Positions 1-7,207 of a stretch of 28,538 bases of DNA are shown in pieces; positions within the stretch are counted from its first letter, which is position 1; every line of letters begins with the position of its first letter. This stretch comes from a virus. The notes under the pieces were generated by a model. The model was not told the DNA's origin. It was given only the letters and a program-made list of their open reading frames with translations, and made no database searches. Location of the stretch: positions 1 to 28,538 of IMG/VR virus record IMGVR_UViG_3300028299_000021. One strand, written 5' to 3'. The position numbers and the translations under genes are program-made.

Positions 1-266
1 AGGGTACCGACCGGCCCGGGCAGTTGAGCCGCCGGTACATCGCCGTTTTCATCCAGGGCCGCCACTCCGCTGGCCGCGCCCTTTTCGCTGGACTGGATCG
101 CCGTGTTCAATGAAGTGACGATATTCTCCAGGTTAGTGTTCAGAAAAGATTTCAGGTTGCTCCACCAGGAGCGCGAGATCTCCGGGAAATCACCCAGGGT
201 GACGCCCAGGACAAACAGTGTCATAACGGTCATCAAAACATTGAAATTGATATTAGGAATTTGCAT
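1..266 (-). CDS. Fibre-like protein, 5' part only (paralogue of the DGR target)
   Basis: This gene runs off the left edge, so only its first 88 codons are visible. The ATG at 266-264 follows a strong Shine-Dalgarno (AAAGGAG). The N-terminus has a hydrophobic stretch, then FPEISRSWWSNLKSFLNTN, then GVAALDENGDVPAAQLPGP. Each of these blocks has a close match at the start of the 630-residue DGR target (FPEVPRSWWSNLKSFLNTN, GVATLDENSKIPEAQIPPL), so the two share an N-terminal module. The second block resembles linkers in phage tail fibres. It lies downstream of the membrane-protein gene in the same direction. Whether it has its own variable region cannot be seen. The paralogy is seen directly; the fibre role is inferred. 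Confidence 0.75.
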   Translation of the reverse strand, partial: MQIPNINFNVLMTVMTLFVLGVTLGDFPEISRSWWSNLKSFLNTNLENIVTSLNTAIQSSEKGAASGVAALDENGDVPAAQLPGPVGT

Positions 267-281
267 GATATATCTCCTTTT

Positions 282-626
282 TTATTTATTGAATACTATG
301 AAAATGAATAGGAAAAGCGCTGCGCCGGTCCAGGCTGCCAGCATGTCTCTCCAGGAAAAGCCATCGCCGCCCCAGTTGTATTCGATCGGCCATCTGGTGA
401 TATAGCCCGCTTTCCAGGATAGCAGCCCATCCTTGATTTCCCAGAAGAACCAGAACAGTCCACTGATCAGACTGCCGATCACAGCCGATTTGCAGATAAT
501 CGCTGCCAATAGGGCCACAACGATTCCGCCCAGAAAATGCTGAAACTTGTCATAACTCAGGACGCCGCTTCCGGCAAAGCTAAATTCCTGAGATTTCCAC
601 TTGTCTTTGGCAAACTGAAATTTCAT
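282..626 (-). CDS. Small integral membrane protein following the DGR
   Basis: 114 residues with two or three hydrophobic segments (about 31-60 and 92-112) separated by a polar part with EIKDG and NWGGDGFSWRDMLAAWTGA. The DK-x-QHF-x-GG start, the central E-x-x-DG and the FSWRD-x-LA-x-x-G block resemble the DUF2279/YfiM-like or VanZ-like small membrane proteins, but I cannot make a firm family call. Its ATG overlaps the reverse transcriptase stop by four bases (ATGA), and a GAGGC ribosome site lies upstream, so the two genes are probably translated together. A holin-like or surface role is possible; nothing in the sequence decides it. Confidence 0.7.
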   Translation of the reverse strand: MKFQFAKDKWKSQEFSFAGSGVLSYDKFQHFLGGIVVALLAAIICKSAVIGSLISGLFWFFWEIKDGLLSWKAGYITRWPIEYNWGGDGFSWRDMLAAWTGAALFLFIFIVFNK

Positions 627-1642
627 GATAGCGCCTCGTATCTTAATACTATATTTGATAAAATATTTTTACGGGCATGATAACTCTGCGCCCATTTTGC
701 ATAGCCGATTAAACTCTGAACCGCGCTATGAATTTTTTCAAATGTAATCATCCCGTCTGAAAACTGCCGGGAATATTTCCTGAACTTTCGCTTGTTTTTG
801 ATGACGTTTCGTTTCCGTAGCAGTCTAAATTCTTGATACTGACGATAGCCTAAAAAATCGATTCCCTGAGACAGCGGAAACACTTTTGTTTTGCCATTCA
901 ATTGTAAATGTAATTCATCCACCAGGTATTTATTAATTTGAGATAGTATTTCCCAGAGCTGCGATTTATTATTTGATAAAATTACAAAATCATCCATATA
1001 GCGGATATAATGTTCACAATGCAATATTTCTTTTACATAATGATCGAGGCTGTTTAGGTATATATTAGCAAATAACTGGCTGGTTAGATTCCCTAATGGA
1101 ATGCCAATTTTTTGATGATTTGAATTAATAATTTCATCGATCAGCCATAATGTGTCCGGACATTTGATTTTCTTACGGATCAAAGATTTTAAAATATCGT
1201 TGTTAATTGAATAGAAATATTTCCTGATATCACATTTCAAAACATAAATAGAATCAGATCTTGCCCTGATAAAATTCTGCAATCGGGTAATTCCTTTATG
1301 AGTTCCCTTATTTACCCGGCAGGCATAAGAATCAAAAATAAATACCCGGTCGAAAATCGGCTCGATCAAATTGCAAAGCGCATGATGAATAATCCGGTCA
1401 CGAAAAGGAAGCGCTGAAATTAATCGTCTTTTAGGATCGGTGATATAAAAATCTCGATATTTTCCGGTTTCGTATGTTTTATTTTTCAATTCTTCAATCA
1501 AGTCAAAAAGATTAGATTCGCGGTTCAGTTCAAAGTCTAATACCGTCTTGTCGTAACGGTGACCGTTTCGGGCTTTATGATAAGCTCTTTCCATATTAGG
1601 ATATCTGATAATCTGTTCGAATAAATTTCCGTGTCGTTTCAT
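623..1642 (-). CDS. DGR reverse transcriptase
   Basis: 339 residues, a normal length for reverse transcriptases of diversity-generating retroelements. Catalytic residues are visible: D138 in LKCDIRKYF and the YMDD box at 215-218 (RYMDDFVIL). The motif IPLGNLTSQ (181-189) has Q where most group II intron and retron enzymes have P, as in the known DGR enzymes such as Bordetella phage BPP-1 bRT. It would copy the template repeat RNA into cDNA with errors at adenines, working with Avd. It lies just downstream of the template repeat, as in BPP-1. The ATG has only a weak ribosome site and overlaps the end of the reading frame running through the template repeat. The gene is visibly more AT-rich than the structural genes. 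Confidence 0.97.
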   Translation of the reverse strand: MKRHGNLFEQIIRYPNMERAYHKARNGHRYDKTVLDFELNRESNLFDLIEELKNKTYETGKYRDFYITDPKRRLISALPFRDRIIHHALCNLIEPIFDRVFIFDSYACRVNKGTHKGITRLQNFIRARSDSIYVLKCDIRKYFYSINNDILKSLIRKKIKCPDTLWLIDEIINSNHQKIGIPLGNLTSQLFANIYLNSLDHYVKEILHCEHYIRYMDDFVILSNNKSQLWEILSQINKYLVDELHLQLNGKTKVFPLSQGIDFLGYRQYQEFRLLRKRNVIKNKRKFRKYSRQFSDGMITFEKIHSAVQSLIGYAKWAQSYHARKNILSNIVLRYEALS

Positions 1643-1958
1643 AATATTAAAAGTTTGAGAGAGGCGGATTTTCGTCCGGCCCGCCTGCTGTTCGGGCAGA
1701 CAGCCGCCGGATTACCAATCCGCCGCCCCCTGTTTTTCCTTTTTGTCGTTAACTTATCGACATGGGTTGATATTCCTTTTAATACTGCACTGTCCGAACA
1801 TCCGTAAATATCCGGTCTCTGGCTTTTTTTAAAAGCGGAACGGAAACCTATATTGTTATTCGAATTGGTTACTACATTATTCATGTTCATTGCAAACAAT
1901 CCTGTATTGATTCCATTATTCCAATTTCCAGCCCGTAGCGGGACAAACATTAACAATA
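1643..1958 (-). ncRNA. DGR template-repeat RNA (TR plus downstream spacer)
   Basis: This interval lies between the avd stop and the reverse transcriptase start and contains the template repeat plus about 190 nt of spacer. In BPP-1 the equivalent RNA primes and templates adenine-mutagenised cDNA. The spacer holds GC-rich self-complementary pieces, for example GCCCG/CGGGC and GGATT-GGT-AATCC around 1680-1725, in keeping with a structured RNA. RNA ends are not visible, so the coordinates are only those of the gap. A 107-codon reading frame also runs through it (see findings). Confidence 0.6.
1831..1945 (-). repeat. DGR template repeat (TR)
   Basis: About 115 bp matching the end of the target gene at 2347-2461 (offset 516). 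On the coding strand there are 20 mismatches, and every one is an A in this copy: 10 A-to-G, 6 A-to-C and 4 A-to-T in the variable copy. The codons are rich in AAC/AAT, the usual DGR design. The 20 bases at 1831-1850, at the 3' end on the coding strand, are identical in both copies and are where the initiation-of-mutagenic-homing region is expected. Confidence 0.97.
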
Positions 1959-2297
1959 TCAACCCCTTTGTACAGATTTAATCCACCCTCCCAGCATTCT
2001 TCCTATTTCAGATAGTTTCTGGGAAAGAATTTCGTATTTTTTATACGGTAAAAAAGAAAGGTCTCTGGCTAAACGTACCTTATATTGCAATGTATTTAAC
2101 AATACATCCAAATTAAAAAGGTCCGGCAGTTTATTTCTCTTTTTATTGGCGATAATAATCAAAGAAATCATTTCATAAAAGTCTTTCCGAATATCCGCCG
2201 CAAGAATAAATTTCTCGCTCTTCGGAAAATACCGAAGAGCGATATAGGCATATTGCGTTGCTTCATATGTCTTTTCCAAAATTGATAGATCTTGCAT
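1959..2297 (-). CDS. avd: DGR accessory variability determinant (Avd)
   Basis: 112 residues from the ATG at 2297, which has GGAG six bases upstream; the longer frame starting at 2348 would overlap the variable repeat and is unlikely. The protein is all-helical and basic. It ends in IGRMLGGWIKSV, which matches the tail of Bordetella phage Avd (VGRILGSWIARV). Avd is a four-helix-bundle protein related to the S23 ribosomal insertion family. It forms a pentamer that binds RNA/DNA and the reverse transcriptase, and is needed for mutagenic retrohoming. It lies between variable and template repeats as in BPP-1. The call rests on position, size, helical pattern and the C-terminal motif. Confidence 0.9.
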   Translation of the reverse strand: MQDLSILEKTYEATQYAYIALRYFPKSEKFILAADIRKDFYEMISLIIIANKKRNKLPDLFNLDVLLNTLQYKVRLARDLSFLPYKKYEILSQKLSEIGRMLGGWIKSVQRG

Positions 2298-2319
2298 CAA
2301 ATACTCCAAAAACAAATTA

Positions 2320-4212
2320 TCAAGTGACAGATGACAAATTGCCAACAAAAGCGGAACGGAAACCTACACTGTCATTCGAATCGGTTACCACACCAGGCAT
2401 GTGCAGCGCAAACAATCCTGAACTGAGACCATAATACCAATGCCCAGCCCGTAGCGGGACATTGTTTTCACCTACATCCGGTTTGTAAAAATAGTCGTTT
2501 CCGTAATCGCCGGCACCTGCGCCGTCTGCTGCAATTAAAGCCAGTTTTTCGGCGTCTGCATCAGAATAAGCACCCGCCGGCGTAAAAGCCGTGGCATTTT
2601 CATTTCTAAAGACTTCGTCTGTTAAACTTCCCCATTCACCGATTTGCACCCACGGGGCGCCCGGCGCCGTAGCAATGTTTTTCAATTGCGCCGGTGTGGC
2701 TATTGCCGCCTCGTTATTTGGTATAATCCAGGCTTGTTTTCCAGTACCGGCATCCGGACTCTGTAGACCAATTATCCATTCCCAGATCAATCCATTCATA
2801 TCGAATATACCTGATATATCCAGATTGTGTGCGGTAAGCGGACCGCCGGATCCGGTTCTCCAGCGCCCGTAGTAAGGCGCCCCATAATCTCCTGCTCCAC
2901 TTCCGATTGTCAGGAGTTCATTCAGAACTGCGCCGGTAATTCCCTTTGCATCGATATCCTGCCCGTAGTTATTGTTGCCGCGTGGGAAATGTGCCAGAAT
3001 CGTACCCACAATCATCTGTCTTGTCCAGATTGCAATCGCCGCCGCCTCGGCATTTGTGACGGCATGAAATAGATTTTTATCCGTCCGCATCTGGGCGGAG
3101 TTTTTGGCCTCGCAGATATCAATTGCTTCGTTGAAGTTCAGAAACACAGCGGGATCTTCAAACGGCAAAGATGCGCCCACGGCATTGGATTTGTTCCAGC
3201 CGGTGGTATGGGCTGTGATGATCTGCCCGGTGGTCTTATCAATCGCTACGTTTTTGAATTTCGAATACCAGAATCCGGCATGTTCGACGCCATTCCAGAT
3301 AAAAGCCGGATGAACTACTGTGCTCGCAAATCCGTTGATCGGGTCCCAGTTAAACTTCGGAATGAAGACATATACTCCGGGTATGCCGTATTGATCGTAC
3401 AGAATTCGGTTATTCGGGAGATTGTTGTAAGCCAGAAGATTCTCGATATAGCCGCGATTTGTTATTATATCCGCACCGGTCACGTTTGATGATGATGCGA
3501 TAACTTTTCCATCAGCGTTGGACTCCAGAATGCGACTTGCCGTCAGCGGCAAACTTGCGGCTTCCGGAAGCGTGGGCTTATTCAGCACATTCGACCAGTC
3601 TACTTTTGAGGCGTCGATTTTTTTATAATCACCGGTCACGCTGCCGTTATTCTGAAAAAGTTGCCAGAGTTCAATGGTTTCATCAGCCAAAGTAATACTT
3701 ACGACGTCGCCCTTCTGGACGGAGCCGTCAGTCCATTCATTGGCGATATAATCCGCCAGGGTTGCCTCGGCAGATACAATAATATCGATAATAGCCAGGG
3801 GTGGAATCTGAGCTTCCGGTATTTTAGAATTTTCATCGAGTGTAGCCACGCCGTTCGCAGCGGCTCGCTGGGTCTTTGGAATCAGCAGACCCTCAGCAGT
3901 TCCCGCCCGGTCAACTTCATCTTTTAATCCCATGTCCAGAGCGTCAACACTGGCAGTGACCGATTCTTCATCCGTGACATAATTATCTTCAGTATAGGTC
4001 CGGGGACCGATGGCCGTCGACTGATCACTGATATCCGACTCATTGCTGTTGACCTGGCTGATGATGCTCCCAAAATTGGTATTCAGGAATGATTTAAGAT
4101 TGCTCCACCAGGAGCGTGGTACCTCCGGGAAATTACCCAGGGTGACCGTTCCCAGAACGAGAAATGATAAGATCATTCCTAAAATATTGTGGTCAAATGT
4201 TGGAACTTGCAT
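2320..4212 (-). CDS. DGR target: fibre-like protein with C-terminal C-type-lectin/FGE-like variable domain
   Basis: 630 residues. The N-terminus has a hydrophobic stretch (about 9-26), then RSWWSNLKSFLNTN shared with the left-edge gene, then a low-complexity tail-fibre-like region with the linker GVATLDENSKIPEAQIPPL. The C-terminal third resembles formylglycine-generating-enzyme/C-type-lectin domains (GLIWEWIIG, ending in GFRSAF). The variable repeat encodes PLRAGHWYYGLSSGLFALHM onward, ending in GFRSAF nine codons before the stop. Fourteen residues there differ from the template. In known DGRs this fold displays the variable side chains for ligand binding. Receptor binding at the phage tail is likely. 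The hydrophobic N-terminus leaves membrane anchoring open. Confidence 0.9.
   Translation of the reverse strand: MQVPTFDHNILGMILSFLVLGTVTLGNFPEVPRSWWSNLKSFLNTNFGSIISQVNSNESDISDQSTAIGPRTYTEDNYVTDEESVTASVDALDMGLKDEVDRAGTAEGLLIPKTQRAAANGVATLDENSKIPEAQIPPLAIIDIIVSAEATLADYIANEWTDGSVQKGDVVSITLADETIELWQLFQNNGSVTGDYKKIDASKVDWSNVLNKPTLPEAASLPLTASRILESNADGKVIASSSNVTGADIITNRGYIENLLAYNNLPNNRILYDQYGIPGVYVFIPKFNWDPINGFASTVVHPAFIWNGVEHAGFWYSKFKNVAIDKTTGQIITAHTTGWNKSNAVGASLPFEDPAVFLNFNEAIDICEAKNSAQMRTDKNLFHAVTNAEAAAIAIWTRQMIVGTILAHFPRGNNNYGQDIDAKGITGAVLNELLTIGSGAGDYGAPYYGRWRTGSGGPLTAHNLDISGIFDMNGLIWEWIIGLQSPDAGTGKQAWIIPNNEAAIATPAQLKNIATAPGAPWVQIGEWGSLTDEVFRNENATAFTPAGAYSDADAEKLALIAADGAGAGDYGNDYFYKPDVGENNVPLRAGHWYYGLSSGLFALHMPGVVTDSNDSVGFRSAFVGNLSSVT
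2347..2461 (-). repeat. DGR variable repeat (VR)
   Basis: Copy of the template repeat inside the last 38 or so codons of the target gene. All 20 differences from the template are at template adenines on the coding strand, giving changes such as N to H, Y, S, P, G and D. Both edges (AAAAGCGG and the CGTAGCGGGAC end) are unchanged. The unmutated end encodes GFRSAF. Confidence 0.97.
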
Positions 4213-4240
4213 GATATTCTCCTTTATTTAGTTTTTTTTT

Positions 4241-4332
4241 ACCACTAAGGCACCAAGACACGAAATATTTTTTAATTTTTAATTTTGAATTTTGAATTCT
4301 CATTTGTGCCTTTGTGTCTTCGTGGTTGCCTT
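4241..4332. repeat. Family-1 interspersed element, full length
   Basis: An arm ACCACTAAGGCACCAAGACA and an inverted arm near the other end (GTGTCTTCGTGGTTGCC) flank an AT-rich centre made of TTTTAATTTTTAATTTTG-type sequence. It begins a few bases after the stop codon of the 4337-4765 gene and fills the gap before the DGR target. Related copies occur near 4779-4985, 8018-8168, 15731-15806 and 24434-24463. Confidence 0.85.
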
Positions 4333-4336
4333 ATCT

Positions 4337-4765
4337 TTATGTTTCACTGTCATCCACCATTGCTGAAGACTGGATACTTTTTTTGAACTGAGTATTGAAA
4401 TAATCCTTGAGGATGCTATCGATCTCCCCGATATAAATCTCCCGCTGCATGGCAACTTCCTTCGGACTGAGGAACTTAAACTGAGTATCGCCGATATTCC
4501 CCTGGTGACTGATGCCTCCGGTCAGAACCCAGACCATATTGAGCCGGGGCAGGGCATAAAAGAGCACAAAATAGGCTTCCGCCATTTTGAGATCTTCCGC
4601 CCGGTCCTCATTTTCCGGAGTTACACTGCCTGCGTCGGTGTAGATGGTTTCGCCGACAAGCTTCTTCAATCGCCGGGCCGCTCTCCCGGTGAAGGGTTCC
4701 AGGATGTCATCATCCACATCGGGAAACCCGCCAATGCCTTTGATCTGGATATAGCTTGTGATCAT
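4337..4765 (-). CDS. Probable head-tail connector/completion protein
   Basis: 142 residues, no clear catalytic motif. It begins MITSYIQIKGIGGFPDVDDD, then an acidic and helical body with RAEDLKMAEAYFVLFYALPRLN and a C-terminal helix rich in charged residues. In Mu-like phages the gene one or two places after the major capsid protein is the gp36-type head-completion protein. A short protein starting with a possible metal or helix cap and a conserved AEAYFVLFYALP-type helix fits small phage connectors. The family is inferred from position and size, not recognised directly. The stop is followed at once by a repeat element. Confidence 0.5.
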   Translation of the reverse strand: MITSYIQIKGIGGFPDVDDDILEPFTGRAARRLKKLVGETIYTDAGSVTPENEDRAEDLKMAEAYFVLFYALPRLNMVWVLTGGISHQGNIGDTQFKFLSPKEVAMQREIYIGEIDSILKDYFNTQFKKSIQSSAMVDDSET

Positions 4766-4778
4766 CGTTAATTCCTAT

Positions 4779-4985
4779 AACCACCAAGGCACCAAGACAC
4801 TAAGTATTTATTAGTATTCCTTTTGTGTTTTTGTGTCTTCGTGGTTGCCTTAAACATAATTAAACTTTGTGTCTTTGTGTCTTCGTGGTTGCCTTAAACA
4901 TAATTAAACTTTGTGTCTTTGTGTCTTCGTGGTTGCCTTAAACATAATTAAACTTTGTGTCTTTGTGTCTTCGTGGTTGCCTTAT
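4779..4985. repeat. Family-1 element followed by a 44-bp tandem repeat
   Basis: A full element (arm AACCACCAAGGCACCAAGAC, AT-rich centre, inverted arm CTTCGTGGTTGCCTT) is followed by further copies of its right half. The block GTGGTTGCCT starts at 4841, 4885, 4929 and 4973, an exact 44-bp period, with AAACATAATTAAACTTTGTG between. The array extends into the C-terminal codons of the small gene at 4948-5187. Confidence 0.95.
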
Positions 4986-5187
4986 CTTTTTCCCAGGTAT
5001 GGCAGAACACATCCCGGACTTCCTTGCTCTTGATGAAATCCCGCCAGTAAGCTCTTCGCGCCTGCCGGGAATAATGCATCTTCACCATCAGCCTATCCAG
5101 TTTCCGGATGAATTTCGAGGCCTTGCGGCCTTTGCGCTGGAAGTACCGGTACTGAATTCTTTTCCAGATGTTTTTCTGTGCCATCAT
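4948..5187 (-). CDS. Small very basic protein, hypothetical
   Basis: About 79 residues from the ATGATG at 5187/5184, preceded by GGGAAG; an in-frame GTG at 5211 lies in a palindrome and is less likely. The protein is rich in Lys and Arg (KNIWKRIQYRYFQRKGRKAS, KMHYSRQARRAYWRDF) and probably helical. It follows the major capsid gene on the same strand, where small head proteins are common. The last residues (KATTKTQRHKV) are encoded by the interspersed repeat, so the original C-terminus was replaced or extended. I do not recognise the family. A nucleic-acid-binding or capsid-associated role is only a guess. Confidence 0.5.
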   Translation of the reverse strand: MMAQKNIWKRIQYRYFQRKGRKASKFIRKLDRLMVKMHYSRQARRAYWRDFIKSKEVRDVFCHTWEKDKATTKTQRHKV

Positions 5188-5202
5188 CTTCCCGGGATTA
5201 TG

Positions 5203-5232
5203 TAGAGGCACGGCACGCCGTGCCCCTATCGT
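5203..5232. repeat. GC-rich palindrome
   Basis: GAGGCACGGC-AC-GCCGTGCCCC forms a near-perfect hairpin between the major capsid gene and the small basic gene. It resembles the chromosomal interspersed palindromes that occur in many copies in some bacterial genomes. No T-tract follows on the minus strand, so it is not an obvious terminator; it may act as an mRNA processing or stability site. Confidence 0.6.
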
Positions 5233-5255
5233 TCATTTTTCACATTTCACGACTA

Positions 5256-6275
5256 CTACGCCGGCGTCCAGACCTTGCCGGCATCCGTAAAGGTCTTGGC
5301 AAATCCCAGCACCATGGAAATCACAATGACGTCCCACTGACCGTCGATGATCTTGTCGGTTTCAGTCATGGACGATCCGGTTTCTACAACTTTTTCCATG
5401 CAAAATCGGGAGTCGAGTCCCAGAACCTTCGTGGTGGACAGTTCCGACGCTGCGCTGCGTTTCAGGGTCTTGCCCAGCGGCGTCATCCACTTTCCGGTTT
5501 TCTGGTAATCGAAGCCGATCATCGGGTCTTTGAATTCCGCTAATTTCAGGATGCTGCCGATCATGACTTTCGGGCCGACCAGGAGGTCGCAATCGTATGG
5601 ATCGAATTCTAGGTCGAAATCAACCAGGTTGTTATAATCGACTGCGCTGTAAGGTACTACTCCGGCGGCGTCGCTATTACCGGTCCCTTCGATGACGATT
5701 TTAACGCCCATATTGGCCATCTCTTCCGCCATGGCCATACCAATAAACTGCAGAAGCTTGGCAAAAACATTGGCCTTGATCCGGCGCCGGTATTCGTATG
5801 TCGCCAGGATTTTCCGGCCGTATTTTCCCAGATAAATGGTCTTCTCGTTCAGAGTTAGTTTGACCACCGGGAATTCGGAACCTTCTCCAACCTTTTTCAG
5901 TTTAGGTTTATTGGTCATATCGACAATGGCGTTCTGATATGTCCCGGAATCGATTTCCGTGGTCGTATAAATCAGATCTTCGATCTTCACCGCGTTCTTG
6001 CCCATCAACAGTCCCATCCGGATATTGCGGTCGATGAATTCCGGAAAGAGGATCCGGTTGGATTCTTCATAGAAGGCGTCCAGGGTCACGGAACTGCCCA
6101 GGTTATTGATTTTAATGCCCCGGGCCGCCAGCTGCCGCTCGAAAGCGTCCAGTTGGATGTCCCCGTACTTGACCGATGGATCTTCTTTCTCCAGAAGTGC
6201 GGTCAGGGATATACCCTGCTTCAACGCCTCCATCAAGGCGTCTTTTCCAAGTTGGATAATCTTAAAAGGATTCAT
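5256..6275 (-). CDS. Major capsid protein
   Basis: 339 residues, the usual size for HK97-fold capsid proteins of Mu-like phages. It has an N-terminal helical part (LGKDALMEALKQGISLTALL), then segments such as LFPEFIDRNIRMGLLMGKNA and a long mixed region with FAKLLQFIGMAMAEEMANMG, like the spine helix of HK97-fold proteins. The ATG follows GGAGAAATAATC. It sits directly after the decoration-protein and protease/scaffold genes, the standard order in phage head modules. The identification rests mostly on position, length and fold-like pattern; no single diagnostic motif exists for this family. Confidence 0.8.
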   Translation of the reverse strand: MNPFKIIQLGKDALMEALKQGISLTALLEKEDPSVKYGDIQLDAFERQLAARGIKINNLGSSVTLDAFYEESNRILFPEFIDRNIRMGLLMGKNAVKIEDLIYTTTEIDSGTYQNAIVDMTNKPKLKKVGEGSEFPVVKLTLNEKTIYLGKYGRKILATYEYRRRIKANVFAKLLQFIGMAMAEEMANMGVKIVIEGTGNSDAAGVVPYSAVDYNNLVDFDLEFDPYDCDLLVGPKVMIGSILKLAEFKDPMIGFDYQKTGKWMTPLGKTLKRSAASELSTTKVLGLDSRFCMEKVVETGSSMTETDKIIDGQWDVIVISMVLGFAKTFTDAGKVWTPA

Positions 6276-6312
6276 GATTATTTCTCCATTTTTAGTTGTT
6301 TATAATTCTCTG

Positions 6313-6687
6313 CTATCCGAGCCAGATCGTCAGGATGGTATTGGTTGTGTCCACATCGATGACCAGGTACTCATCCCCGCCGACATCTTCCTTGACCCCG
6401 TCCGCGCCGTCGGCCAGCAATTTCACCAGCCCGGCGGTCGGCGCAGTACCGGAATACAAGACGTCCACAAACCCGCGCTTGGCTACTGTTAATAGTTTTC
6501 CATCCCGGGAAATGGCCTTGACAATCCCGTGAAAACGGTCGCCATCAGCGCAGTGCCCCATTTCCTTGTTGCCGGTGACTTTCACCGGGTAATTCTCGTG
6601 AGTTCCCAGGGTAAATGTGTCCGTAGACAGAACATTTACGCTGAACAGGGCATCCACTCCAATCTCGTTAAAAGCAACGTTATCCAT
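6313..6687 (-). CDS. Capsid decoration/stabilisation protein
   Basis: 124 residues, mostly predicted beta strands with many Gly, Val and Asp, ending in DEYLVIDVDTTNTILTIWLG. Small beta-rich proteins between the protease and major capsid genes are usually head decoration proteins (phage lambda gpD-like or DUF2190-like); the segment GFVDVLYSGTAPTAGLVKLL fits that group. The start ATG follows AAAGGAGAATTATC. It would bind the outside of the assembled head. The role is inferred from gene order and composition. Confidence 0.65.
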   Translation of the reverse strand: MDNVAFNEIGVDALFSVNVLSTDTFTLGTHENYPVKVTGNKEMGHCADGDRFHGIVKAISRDGKLLTVAKRGFVDVLYSGTAPTAGLVKLLADGADGVKEDVGGDEYLVIDVDTTNTILTIWLG

Positions 6688-6712
6688 GATAATTCTCCTT
6701 TGTTATGGTTGA

Positions 6713-7207
6713 TTACTTCAAATCCCGTAATGAATATTTCTGCTGGTTGATTTCAGTCTTCGGCTTCGGATTGCCGGTTTCCTGGCTCGAGCGCAGGGAA
6801 ATATTGGACGAGCCGCAGTCCTGGCATTTGGCCGGAAACATGGCGTCCGCTTTTTCCTCAAACTCCGTCCGCAGGGTTTCCAGTTTTTCCGGACCCGCCG
6901 ATTCGATCAGCTCCTGCATCGATTCCGACAGGTTGCCCATCACCAGACCCGCCAGCCCTTTGACGTCCTTTTTTAGGGTGTCAATGTATTTTTTGCCCAT
7001 GGCCACATGGTTCTTATCGGTTTCGATCTGGACATTCAGATCGGCAATGGTCCGGGTGAGTTCCCCATTCTGAACATCCAGATCGATCACCCGTATGTTC
7101 AGGTCTTCCAACTGTCCTGCCGCGCTCATCAGACCGGCAATTTTGGTTTCCAGCTGGTCCTCTTTTTCAAGGCCCAGGGTTTTTATGATTTTTTCTAAAA
7201 TAGTCAT
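6713..7207 (-). CDS. Internal in-frame scaffold protein (Mu gpZ-like)
   Basis: An ATG at 7207-7205 inside the protease gene, in the same frame (747 bases after the first start), is preceded by GAAGGAGACAATATC, a textbook ribosome site at good spacing. It would yield a 164-residue coiled-coil protein beginning MTILEKIIKTLGL. Phage Mu makes its scaffold gpZ in exactly this way from inside gene I. Nested scaffold starts are also known in lambda (Nu3 in C). The nested start and its site are seen; independent production is inferred. Confidence 0.75.
   Translation of the reverse strand: MTILEKIIKTLGLEKEDQLETKIAGLMSAAGQLEDLNIRVIDLDVQNGELTRTIADLNVQIETDKNHVAMGKKYIDTLKKDVKGLAGLVMGNLSESMQELIESAGPEKLETLRTEFEEKADAMFPAKCQDCGSSNISLRSSQETGNPKPKTEINQQKYSLRDLK

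Noticed and set aside
2591-3927. Plus-strand frames over the DGR target
   Set aside because: Antisense shadows without ribosome sites.
4779-4985. CRISPR array
   Set aside because: The 44-bp units have no unique spacers; they are a simple tandem duplication.
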